Source: Lunularia cruciata
Lineage: Eukaryota > Streptophyta > Marchantiopsida > Lunulariales > Lunulariaceae
Direction of reading: 5' to 3'
Assembly (NCBI GenBank): GCA_948567375.1
Contig: OX419762.1
Span: 32,369,465 to 32,433,464 of the forward strand
DNA length: 64,000 nt
The notes under the pieces are model-generated. The model was not told the origin of the DNA. It worked only from the letters and a program-made list of their open reading frames with translations, and ran no database searches. Positions 23,121-32,829 of the stretch are shown here, one piece after another. The position numbers and the translations under genes were made by a program. The first letter of the stretch is position 1. Each line of letters starts with the position of its first letter.

Positions 23121-23190
23121 TAGGCTATTTTGTCTTATTCTCTCCTTCGTAAGCCCAACTAACTTCGTCTCTAAACTCCATATTGTTACA

Positions 23191-23202
23191 TATTCCCCCG
23201 CC
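23191..23202 (-). other. polypurine tract of C
   Basis: GGCGGGGGAATA in sense lies directly against the 3' LTR start TGTAAC. This is the expected plus-strand priming site. Confidence 0.8.
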
Positions 23203-23234
23203 GCTAGTTGGTGACGTCCTCATTGCCAGTAAAG

Positions 23235-24735
23235 CTTCGAAGTCCTTGATGGCCATATGTGCATTCTGGAGGTGAGAAAGAGGTTCCCATGTGGCATCAT
23301 GAAGGGGATACCCTTTCCAAATGACCTTGTACTCTGTATGTTGGCGACGGCCTTGTTGAATATGGCGACGCGCAAGGATACTATCAACTTTGTACTCCTC
23401 ATGATCATTGATAGGGATAGGAAGAGGGGGAGGTTGGACTCAAGAGGAAAAGGAAGAAGGGTTAGGAACAAAGGGTTTTAACTTGGAAACATGAAAGACA
23501 GGATGGATACGCATGTGAAAGGTAAGGCAAGTCAATAAGCAACAGGAGAGATAATGTGGGTGATATCAAAGGGTCCTATCCAATTAGGAGCAAGTTTATG
23601 AACTTGGGTATCAAGTGGGAGAGGGAGGTTACTAGAGCATAGCATGACTTTATCACCAACTTCAAAGGTGAGATCATGACGATGATGGTCCGCATATTGT
23701 TTTTGGCGATTCTGAGCAACAAGGAGGTGAGATTTGGCTTGTTGGAGAGATTGGAATATAGTGGTCAAGAATGTAGAAGTATGAGGAACCTGAGAGGGAG
23801 GGGGAGCAAGAAGAGAATCGGGAACAAGTGGATCTTGGCCAAAATTGAGAAAGAAGGGAGAAAATCCGGTGCTTGCCTGTTTGGAATTGTTGTAGGCAAA
23901 TTCTGCAGTTGCAAGACATTCATCCCAATTGGTATGGTGGACATTGACAAAGGCCCGCAACATATCCTCCAATGTACGATTGGCGCGTTCGGTTTGTCCA
24001 TCAGTTTGAGGATGATAGGCCATGGATAAAGCAAGCTTGGTGTCGAGTATCTGGAAGAGTGCTTGCCAAAAATTCTCGGTAAATCAAGGATCTCGGTTGG
24101 AGATGAGTACACGTGGCATCCCATGATGCTTGAAGACATTGTCGAAGTAGATTTGCGCTAAAGTTGGAGCATCCATGATATCACAGGTTGGTGCCAAGTG
24201 GATTTGCTTTCTAAGCTTATCCACAAACACCACAATTGCGGTGTGTCCTTGTTTTGTCTTTGGCAAGGATGTGATGAGATCCAAGCTCATATGCTCCCAA
24301 CGAGCGGATGGGATGGCAAGTGGTTGAAGGAGTCCACTCGGCTTTTGGTTGCTGGCCTTGTTCCGTTGGCAACTTTCACATGATCGAACAAAGTCACGAA
24401 CATCTTGTGTCATGTTGGGCCACCACCATTGGCGTTGGAGGGTGCCCAAGGTCTTGTCCACTCCCATGTGACCAGCTATTGGTAAATCATGGGCTTCTTG
24501 AAGGCACACAAGTCGAAGATCACCTTTGGCTAGAACATAGATCTGGTCTGCATGGAATAAAAAGCCTTCCTTGAAAGAGAAGGTGTTGTACTCCTTGTCG
24601 CATGCTGTCAGACGACCGTGTACCATTTGGAAGAAGGGATCTTGTTGTAGAGCTGATTGAAACTCATTATGGACCTTAGGGTCAATGGACACCATTGTAA
24701 TTGCCACCGTGATGAGAGGAAGATCCTTCAAATCA
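23235..24735 (-). pseudogene. C integrase with C-terminal chromodomain
   Basis: Sense order: EAHDLPIAGHMG and CESCQRN form the HHCC zinc domain (about 24520-24360). The DDE core has LDLITSLP (first Asp), ISNRDP (second Asp) and QTDGQTERANRTLE (Glu). The C-terminal GPFDITHI block follows near 23560, and a chromodomain sits at about 23400-23235 (EYKVDSIL, YKVIWKGYP, ATWEP). Chromodomains of this type direct integration into marked chromatin in related elements. It is not intact: stops occur after RDP near 24083 and after SPVAY near 23530, both readable as CGA to TGA, and the chromodomain is in a shifted frame. Confidence 0.9.
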
Positions 24736-24737
24736 GG

Positions 24738-25442
24738 TCATCGTGATAGAGCATCGGGGATAACATAGAACCGACCTGGTTTGTACTCAAGTTTGATGTC
24801 AAACAATTGGAGTTGCTCTTCCCATCGATGATGTTGACTCTTCATGTGCTCCAAGTGTAAGGTCTGCAACAATGGTTTGTGATCAGTTTGCATGATCACT
24901 TGTTTCCCCAAGAGATAATGCCTCCATACCTTGGGTTGCATATACATTGCAAGTCGTTCCCAATCTTGAGCAGAGTAATTTCTTTCAGCTGTATTTAGTC
25001 GGTGAGACACAAAGGCAATAGGATGTAGTCCATCTAGAAATTCCTATTGCAACACAGCTCCAATTGCAAAGTTAGAAGCATCAAAATCAACCACACAAGG
25101 TAGTTGAGGATCATATGGTTGAAGAAAAGGTCTTGAAGACACCATATGCTTTAACTTCTGGAATGCTTCTTCATGCTTGGTGGTCCACTGGAAGCTCGAG
25201 TTCTTTCCCAAGAGGTCAATCAATGGTGCAGCCACGTGAGCATAATAGTGGATGAACCGTCGGTAAAAACTGGCCAATCCATTGAATGCTTGTACTCTTG
25301 TAGCATCCTTCGGGGTAGGCCAATCAGTAATGGCCTTGATCTTCTCTTCTCCCATCTTGATCCCCTCTGATGAGATCTTATGACCCAAGAAGGTAACCTC
25401 CTTCTGCCAAAAAGCACACTTTGACTTCTTGCAATAAAATTT
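24738..25442 (-). pseudogene. C RT connection and RNase H domain
   Basis: Continues from RT with EVTFLGHKISSEG, AFNGLASFYRRFI, and WTTKHEEAFQKLK. RNase H shows VVDFDASNFAIGAVL (catalytic Asp), VSHRLNTAERNYSAQDWE (Glu) and QTDHKPL (Asp), ending at YVIPDALSR. Two stops interrupt it: one after AVLQ near 25041 (CAG to TAG type) and one after LSR near 24735 (CGA to TGA). Confidence 0.9.
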
Positions 25443-25445
25443 CCA

Positions 25446-26090
25446 CTATCGTAGTCGTCTTAGGACTTCTCGCACATGATTCCTATGTTTTGCCTCTGTT
25501 CTACTATAGATTAAGATATCATCTAAGAACATTATCACAGACTGATCCAATAGTCCCTCCAACACCCAATGCATCTGATCCATGAAGACTGCTGGAGCAT
25601 TAGTGATTCCGAATGGTAGAACTCTCCACTCAAAATGTCTATACCTTGTGCGAAAGGCAGTCTTTTGCACGTCCTCTCCTTCAATAGGAATTTGCCAATA
25701 GCCGCTATGAAGATCCAGCTTGGAAAAGTAGCATGCTCCACTTAATTGGTCAAGCAGGTCATCGATCCGAGGCAAGGGATATGCATTCTTCATGGTTTGC
25801 TTATTAAGCCCACGGTAATCAATACAGAAACGAAGTACTCCATCCTTCTTCGGAACAAATAGTACCGGTGCTCCCCACGGAGAGGTACTATGTTGTATAA
25901 AATCCTTCTCCAACAACTCTGTAAGTGTTGTTCGCAACTCCTCCAACTCCTTTGGTGAGAGCCGATAGATTGGTCTACTCACTGGAGTACTCCCTGGCAA
26001 TAACTCAATCTTGAAGGGCATACCTTGATCAGAGGGTAATCCCTTTGGCAGATCATCCGGAAACACATCTGCAAACTCCTAAACTATCTG
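25446..26090 (-). pseudogene. C reverse transcriptase
   Basis: An open frame of 206 codons (26066-25446) covers most of the [91 protein letters not shown] and the catalytic FLDDILIYS (FLDD at 25518-25529). Both active-site aspartates are kept. A stop follows LRRLR near 25443. This domain alone looks undamaged, so the family may have been active fairly recently. Confidence 0.9.
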
Positions 26091-26180
26091 ATCAATCGTT
26101 GCTTGATGCGGCACCTAGCCCTCCTCAGATTGTTCTTGTGCAATTGGCTTGATCCATACCGCGAATACAGACTTATGTTC

Positions 26181-26355
26181 CTCCAAAGCTTGCTCTATGG
26201 CTGCTTCATTAACAAACTTCCCTTCTAGGAACTCATCTCTCTTCCAAGCTTGCTCCATGGTTGCCTTCTTGGAAAACTTCCCATCTTGGGACTCATCTCC
26301 CTTCCAGATTTGCTCTATGGCTACCTTCTCAACAAACTTCCCATCTTGGGACTGA
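26181..26355 (-). repeat. 60-bp in-frame tandem repeat, about three units, in the C protease-RT linker
   Basis: tgctctatgg at 26191 recurs at 26251 (one change) and 26311, an exact 60-bp period. On the coding strand this gives a 20-residue unit of the type EQAWKRDESQDGKF repeated about three times. C' has only one such unit at the same place. Confidence 0.85.
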
Positions 26356-26396
26356 CTATTCTTAGGTGTCTTACTTAGAGGTGCAAGACAACCTAA

Positions 26397-26789
26397 TCAG
26401 AAATTCCTACCTTGGTGTTGTACTTGAATTTGACGTCGGGTCCAATCGAATTGAACCTTATGATGTTCAAGCCAAGGTAGACCCAGAATGATATCATAGT
26501 GTAGAGGTGCCACTACAAACCTCATACACTCCAAATACTCCTTCCCAATCTTGGAGGTAATAGGATGCAAGGTGCGGAATGCAGAACCTTTTCTACCATC
26601 CGCCATCATCAAACTACTTCCAATCACTAGCTTGATAGGAATACCCAATTCCTTTGCTACTTGCATAGATATGCAATTCTCTGAACTTCCAGAATCAACC
26701 AAAATCCTACAACCCCGATTAGATATTATACCTTGCAAGTGAAGCAAACTTGCATAAGTCGAGCCTTCAATCCCATTGGCACTAATCAA
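26397..26789 (-). pseudogene. C aspartic protease
   Basis: A 130-codon open frame with ILVDSGSSENCIS (catalytic Asp-Ser-Gly), AKELGIPIKLVIG, MMADGRKGS and YDIILGLPWLEHH, the usual retropepsin-like arrangement of chromoviruses. It lies between gag and RT as expected. The catalytic residues are present. Stops separate it from gag and from RT, so the original polyprotein is broken. Confidence 0.9.
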
Positions 26790-26879
26790 GCTTCCAGTAG
26801 ACGGCTCGAAATCTCCTACTGGGATTCTTCATTTCCCTGATCATTCTGTTCCACAAACTCCATCTGGGCAACTTGTCAA

Positions 26880-27715
26880 GGTCGCCTATTCCTAAGTGGA
26901 CATTCAACAATGCGATGTCCAACTTGGTGACAATAAAAGCAACCTCCATTTTGTCGTAATCTTTCTCTATCTACTGTGCCAAGTGGTCTTCATTGGATAG
27001 CATCAATCTCCATTGGTATCGGTTCTTCCACTTGTGGTAATGGTAGGTTTTGTGTAGGTCGAGGTCAAGACCAAGTTGTCGCAACTAAGGAATCAAAACG
27101 ATCAGCCAATTGCATGGCTTCTTCTACATTTTGTGGCTCTTGCATGGTCACCTCCAATCTGGTTCGTGACTTCAATCCTCGCACAAATCGATCCAGAACT
27201 TCACCTTCTTGGATATCTAGAATTTGCAAGATGATATTCTGAAATTGTGTGATGTAGCTTCTCACTGAGCCAATCTGCCTCAACTCCGCCAATTTATCTT
27301 GTGCAGCTTGGGTGGCATTTATAGTCTAAAATTGACCAAGTATTGCATCCTTGAATTCTGCCCATGTCAAAATTGGTGTAACAATTTGTCGTTTAGCTCT
27401 TTTTACTCGGAATCGCCACCAAAGTTTTGCCATGCCATCCAATTGGCTAGAAGCCAAGAGAATTTGTTTCCACTCATCTTGAAGATTGGTGGCTTCAAAG
27501 TAACGTTCACAGTCAAACACAAAATTCTCCACTGTGCTTGGAAGATTCTTGCCTTCAAACACCTTGGGTTTTGGAAATCAAATGCAATCTTCTCCATCTT
27601 GAACTGGCGCTCTGTCTATCTGTTCTAGTCGTTGCTGGTCTCGTTCATCCAACAATTGAGTAAGATGCTCGATTTGTTGTTGCATTGCAAGGATAACATC
27701 CGGTATTGCCTCCAT
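26880..27715 (-). pseudogene. C gag
   Basis: The likely start Met is at 27713-27715 (MEAIPDVILAMQQQIEHL). The capsid-type domain follows, with FDCERYFEATN, QLDGMAKLWWRF, TWAEFKDAI, LRQIGSVRSYITQFQNI and DRFVRGLKSRTR, then a zinc knuckle CFYCHQVGHRIVEC (CX2CX4HX4C, about 26950-26909). Stops occur near 27577, 27325, 27064 and later, several consistent with C to T change. The protein would coat the genomic RNA in the particle. Confidence 0.85.
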
Positions 27716-27970
27716 CGCTACTACTCTATTCCACTACCCTCAATTTATCTAGTTGATTAACACATAGATACAACACGTCCACCGTTCTCCATAAGTTACA
27801 ACTGGAAGTATCAAGGGTTCCTCTGACACGATGATCATATGTAGAAAATCCTGCCCAAAGCGTGAGGTGATGAATTGTGTGAAATGATGCTTTGGTAATA
27901 TCTGGACATGAAAGTCCCAATGGTTTGGCGGAAGTGGATTTGGGGATCCATAAATTCCATCCATCCCATT

Positions 27971-27985
27971 CCTGCTTTGATACCA
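27971..27985 (-). other. primer-binding site of C (initiator Met tRNA type)
   Basis: TGGTATCAAAGCAGG in sense, one base after the 5' LTR. It agrees with the common plant TGGTATCAGAGC site except for one G to A. Confidence 0.85.
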
Positions 27986-27986
27986 A

Positions 27987-28409
27987 TGTAAAAGACCAAA
28001 ACCGAGGAGAGAAATAGGAGAATTGAAACTCACATTAGGACACTTGAATGAGGGAAAACTCCAAATGCCTAGCATGAGCTTTGGCCTTGGTATTTATAGG
28101 TAGCATACAAGACTCTTGAAGCTTCTCAAGAAGCTTCCTTGAGCCGCTTTCTTGGAGTGCAAGCCAAGTTAACTAGGAAGCTTCTCAAGAAGCTTCCTTC
28201 TAGAAGTCGCCTACTTGGCGTGCAAGCTAAGCTAGTTAGAAGCTTCTAGAAGCTTCCTTCTAGAAGCTACCTGCTTAGGGCGCAAGTTAACTAGTTGGGA
28301 AGCTTCCCAAGAAGCTTCTTAGATGCTTCTAGAATATTATAGGCTATTTTGTCTTATTCTCTACTTCGTAAGCCCGATTAACTTTGTCTCTAAACTCCAT
28401 ATTGTTACA
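27987..28409 (-). repeat. chromovirus C 5' LTR (423 bp) with an extra heat-shock array
   Basis: Same design as the 3' LTR. The perfect four-unit GAAnnTTC array is at 28239-28256, the TATA box at 28091-28099. An additional block (about 28141-28200) carries another GAAGCTTC...GAAGCTTCC group with a TTCnnGAA dyad at 28198-28205. The third unit of the distal array (28327-28339) has decayed from TTC to TTA. Confidence 0.9.
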
Positions 28410-28414
28410 ATTAA

Positions 28415-28732
28415 AGATCAAATTGCCAAGTACCTTTAGGTAGAGATCATTTATTATGTATTGAATAGTGTGAGGGTTTCTCTTATTTGTGATTGTGCCA
28501 AAGAAGAAGAATAAGAAAATCTATGTATGTCAAGACTTCCAAAGGCTCACTGCAATCACAAAGAAGGATCATCACCCAATGCTATTTTTATAGACACCAT
28601 TTTAGACCAAGTGTCGGGACATGGGCACTACAACTTTTTAGATATATTTTTGAAGGTATAATCTAGTATCTATTTGTGAACAAAACAAAGACAAGACTAC
28701 CTTCACTACTAAATAGGGGACATATGCCTACT
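28415..28732 (+). pseudogene. family D RT, continued
   Basis: Continues the D frame beyond C with DQIAKYL, VLNSVRVSLI, CDCAKE, the degraded CVCQDFQRLT block, KKDHHPM, DTILDQVSGHGHYNFLDI and a KTTFTT-GTYAY block. The last codon is at 28730, directly before the E LTR end. The catalytic box and everything after it are missing, as E starts here. Confidence 0.75.
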
Positions 28733-31700
28733 ATAACAACCCAATTTCAACATATTAATAGTAAAATGGTAAGAACAAGTCAATCCCACAAAGGATATGG
28801 GGGAAATGGGTAGAAGCAAAGGGAAAGTGTGACAAGTTGTAGTTCATTTATTTTTTGCTGTTTAACCTCTTGGTCAAGAACCACTCCTAGTACAAGAGTA
28901 AAAGCACCCACTATAGTGCTTATAGTGCTTATAGTACAAAACCCAAAAGATCCTAAATCACTCTCTAATCTACTTGTAATCAAAGTTACCCTAAAGGTGA
29001 TGGTGCATTTTCCTCAAGCCTCCAACCTCAATAGCATGTTATACCCTTCTCCAAAGGCCCACCACCAAAGGGGCTTAACTAGCAACCAAATGTCCTTGAA
29101 TTTTTATCCCATGTTATTGATGGCACTAAGGACTGATCAAATCCATCATCTAGCCACCTTCCACATTTAGCTCCAATTGCCATCCCTTCCTCTAGGATTC
29201 AACAATTGCAATTCTTCAGCAAGATGCCCACCTCTATAATCAGATTGGACTTTGGTGTGATACAAAGTTGTATGGAAAAGTAGACTTGTTCAATAATAGG
29301 CCAAAGCCTTATGTATAGTTTCCTACTACTACTCCACTTTGCTCCAAAGGGTGTTGGATGGCTAAGCCAATTCCTTGCCAAACCTAATTACTCCATTGGC
29401 ACCAATTATGGTCTTCATTTCTCTCTTATCATCCTCTACCTACCTAATTAAGCTTCTGAAAAATATATGAGGGAAGGTGTCAATCCTTCTCTATGCATGC
29501 ACTACAAGTAATGCATGTCTACCTAAGCTACCACATCAAAGGATTATTCAGCAAAAAACTTGGCCAAATGGCATTCAACCCAAAAATTTTACCAAGCCAA
29601 AGCCTTTAATCTTGTTCTTAAATTAAATACAAAGAACTTCCACTACTAAGAGGCTGGGTTGGGAGTTCTTGCAAGTAACTATCAAATCATTTGTACAATT
29701 GTTGGAAAAGATGAGAGAATGTAAGCTTATCTAACATTATGGTTCCTTTTGGTACTTTGGCTATCTTTGGCTTCATGCTTTGGTGGGAAGAACATCCTTT
29801 GCCTTCAAATTGTCAAAGGACTTCTTTGGTGCACTATTGGTAGTCAACAATCTTCAATAGGTAAGAGTTGTGAAATTCATTGAAATTTTGATTGGCATGA
29901 CCTCAAAGTCAAGGAGAAAATTGGTCCATCTTCTCATCCTCATTTTTCCTCCCTTTCAGCTTCTCAACTTGAAACCTCAGTTCATAGATCTGGTAATTGT
30001 TAGCTCTCCCTTTGGCTTCTTCCTAAAGCATCTCCACAAACTGAGCGTAGACTTCTTTGAATGGTTGTGATTCCTCCTTCTTTGTCTCATGTATAAGCAT
30101 CTTGCTTAAAAGTCCAAGGTCTTGTGTAGGTGCTCTTGTTTGGCTTCCTTCTCCATTGCCACTACTAGTTCCTTTGCTCAGGCTTCCAATTGGGCTGCTA
30201 CCTCCTTCCAATACTTGAGCATCTGGAGATTCAAAGATGCATTGTTGACCTTGGTGTTGTTCAGCTCTTGGTGCAGGCTATACACCTCATTGTCTTGAAG
30301 CTGATCCTCATAGTTGAGTTCCTTCTCCTCCTTCTCCATCCAATCCTTTCCCAACTCCAGCTATACTTTGCCAAGTTTCTTCTCCTGACTTTAGTGAGCA
30401 GAAGCAAGAGAGGCCTTCTGCTTCTTCTCTTTGAACAACTCCTATACCAAGGAGTTCACCTTCTTTACTTCCTCCTTGAAGTGATCTAAGCTTTGGGTAT
30501 TTCCTCCTTGGATCTTGTTTCTTGGGCCTTCCTTGTGTAGATTTCCTTGTGCATCCTCTACACCAAGGTAGTATAATCTACAATCTCCCAACACTCCTAT
30601 TGGTATTGTGGCTGGAGGATTTCCATCAATAGCAAAACTGCCCCCACCAAATCAATAACAAAGTGGGCCTCTTCCAAAACTTGATTGGTGGTTCAACTTG
30701 ATCCATCCTCCTATTGAAAAATAAGGACTTTCAGTTTTTTTCAATTTGCATTTTAGTATTCTCTACCTAAACATCTCCCTCTTCTTCATGTTTGGCCTTG
30801 TCCTTGTCTTTGGGCCAAATGTTATCTTGAACTTTGGGCCAAATTTCCATTACTTCCTTTGAGTGCCTAACCTTCATCTCCAAAGATAGGGATTAGAGAG
30901 CGGGGTTGAGGGGTTTGGGTTTTGGTCTGGTTATCTCCTCTTGCACTTCATCTACCTTCTCTCTTTCATCTTCCACTTCTTTGGCCTCTTTCATCATTGG
31001 TGGTTTGTGGGCAGACTTTGCATCCTTATATTGTTCTTCTTCTTCATGGTCCTCCTCCTTAGTTTGTAGAGTGAAAGTACCTCCTTCCCCTTCCTCAGTC
31101 TCTTCCTCCAAAAAAACTTCTTCTTCTTATTTGGTATCAAAGGTCACTTTGATGACCAAAGGGTTCTTCTTTGCTTGCTTCTTGGTTGGTGTAGCGGCTC
31201 GGCTTGGCAGTGCTTGTTCCTACTTTGTCTTGGTAATCACCACATCTTTGCCAACAAGCACAAGTTTGCCTTTCTTGGCAAATTCCTCATTTGCTTCCTA
31301 ATATTTCTTGATCACCAACTTCCCCTTGAGCTAGGAAGCAAAATAATCTATAGCATGGTAGTGAATTGGAAAGCTCATGTGCTCCTCCTCATTTAGCAAA
31401 TTAAGACCTATGTAGAAATGAATAGCAAATGGGCTACGTTGGTGGCTCTTCTTTCCTCTAAGAAGTCTTGGTGAACATGCAAGCCCAATTTATAGGTTTT
31501 TTCTCATGCTCTTGTGGCAAAAGATGTCATGGGTATTTGTTGAGTAAGTTTTCCATTTGTGACATAATATTTTGAAAACTGCTTCTACAATTGGGTTGGG
31601 TTTTTATAGCTAAGAACTTGTCAATCATTGCTGTGGTTAAAAGGTTCTCCAAAGGTGTCCTTAATCTCTTGGATCAATTTCCAATCATAAAACTTGGTAT

Positions 31701-32700
31701 CAATCATCATTCCTCTTGATGGGCCTGCACCTAGACCAAGGAAATTCTTCCAGTGCTCCACTGTTTAGCCCATGGGGTTCCCTTTCATATCCCTTCTATT
31801 TGTCTCCTTTCTATTCATCATCTTATGGACGATTTCAAAATCTATTGCATCCCAATCCTTGAGCATAAAACTCATATCCTTGCATTGAATCACCTTTCTC
31901 CTATAATACACCACCCAAGCATTCAATGTTCGCTGTCAAAGGTGACTTTTCTATTCTATGCTAAGGAACAAAAGCAAAGGTTGGTACAACTTCAAAAGCT
32001 AGAAGTACAATAGCAAATGATCAAATTCAAGATCAGGTTGTGCTTAAACAATCACTTGTAAAGCAAAAAGTGGAAATGGCCATTCCCTACTTTATTTTAT
32101 AGGTAAAATGTTCAGTCAATCTTTAACCAAAAAGTGGTTGGGTTGTCCTTTTCCTTGTCACTCATTTAATGCTAAGTATTGCTTGCACATGCAAACCATC
32201 CCTTGCGCCAATAGTCTAGGTTCCAATCTATGCATTGGGCCAAATACCAAACATCCTTCTTAGAATTCAAACCAACCTTCTTGAATAGAAATAGCTATAT
32301 TGAATTGGTTGACGGTGGATTCAAATTGATGTATGGTGGTTGCCATGTGTTGGGTCTGAAAAGAAATGTAGTTGGAGCAAAATCATTTGGCTGAGTTTTG
32401 ATTGTCAACCAAAGTTCTTCTAGGCCAAATGCCATTCTATATGGAGATCTTTGGGCCAAAGTCCTCCCCCAAACCATTCATCTTTGAGCACCCTATGGTC
32501 CCAAGTTTTTTTCCTTTATTCTTCCCTCAGATTTTCCTCCAACCCTAGAACTATCATTTGGGTTAATAGGTTAGGAGGCACCACTCCAAAGAATGTTATA
32601 TCTATAATTTTTCCTATCAAAATTGTACAATAGGCTAGTACTTCCTTACAAACAAAGTTGAAATAAAAAAACCAATTAACACAAAAAGGTGGGCACAACA
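28732..32700 (-). repeat. family E 3' LTR, about 3.97 kb, containing an ORF
   Basis: In sense it starts TGTTGTGCCCACCTTTTT at 32700, resembling the A start TGTGGTACCCACATTTTT, and ends GGGTTGTTATA at 28732 (TG/CA terminus mutated). A polypurine tract abuts its start. 28732-31960 aligns with 38872-42850 across both the R-U5 part and the ORF, allowing for the replaced segment in the right copy. Confidence 0.8.
29900..31965 (-). pseudogene. LTR-embedded ORF of family E, 3' LTR copy
   Basis: Sense order: WKNFLGLGAGPSRGM near 31740, WKLIQEIKDTFGEPF near 31660, PFAIHFYIGLNLLNEEEH near 31400 (the A motif is PFAAHFYVGLNLLNVAKR), an acidic region at 31111-30893 (EEETEEGEGG, KPPMMKEAKEVEDE), then charged heptad-rich sequence to about 29900 (KELVVAMEKEA, QPFKEVYAQFVEML). 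Stops and frame changes throughout. The layout (globular part, acidic linker, coiled coil) matches family A, so the two are probably homologous. The function is unknown. Confidence 0.7.
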
Positions 32701-32715
32701 CATTCCTCCTCAAAT
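32701..32715 (-). other. polypurine tract of E
   Basis: TTTGAGGAGGAATG in sense ends directly at the LTR start TGTTGTG (32700). It fixes the LTR start upstream of the ORF. Confidence 0.7.
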
Positions 32716-32721
32716 GTGTAC

Positions 32722-32757
32722 ATCCACATGAACATAAGACCTTGTGTTCATGTGGAT
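32722..32757. repeat. 13-bp perfect inverted repeat before the E polypurine tract
   Basis: ATCCACATGAACA (32722-32734) and its exact complement (32745-32757) with a 10-base loop. It lies between the integrase end and the polypurine tract. Confidence 0.9.
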
Positions 32758-32829
32758 TAAGCTTTTGTTCAATTAGCTTTTGTTGGTTACTTGGAGTTAA
32801 GTGTGATATTTCCTTACTCACCATTCATT

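Larger units (their letters stand above)
22827..23190 (-). repeat. chromovirus C 3' LTR (364 bp)
   Basis: In minus sense: TGTAACAATATGG at 23190, heat-shock-element arrays at 23120-22958, TATA box CTATAAATA (22931-22939), then R-U5 to TTTACA at 22827. It lacks a block of about 60 bp, carrying one extra array, that is present in the 5' LTR. Confidence 0.9.
22827..28409 (-). mobile_element. complete chromovirus C (Ty3/gypsy with chromodomain), 5.58 kb
   Basis: Minus-strand element with 5' LTR 27987-28409, iMet-type primer-binding site 27971-27985, gag 27715-26880, protease, RT, RNase H, integrase and chromodomain to about 23235, polypurine tract 23191-23202, and 3' LTR 22827-23190. LTRs begin TGTAAC and end TTTACA in sense. 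By eye they differ at about a dozen aligned positions plus one indel of about 60 bp. It is inserted in family D. Coding regions are broken by roughly ten stops, many of the CGA to TGA or CAG to TAG kind, but domains are clear. It is the youngest-looking element here. Confidence 0.9.

Noticed and set aside
22950-23125. The AAGCTTC repeats in the C LTR as a CRISPR-like array or simple satellite
   Set aside because: There are no regular spacers, and the units follow the GAA/TTC alternation and cluster at the promoter of an LTR.
23257-24574. Plus-strand open frames at 23257-24574
   Set aside because: They lie opposite the integrase and chromodomain of C, which have clear motifs on the minus strand.
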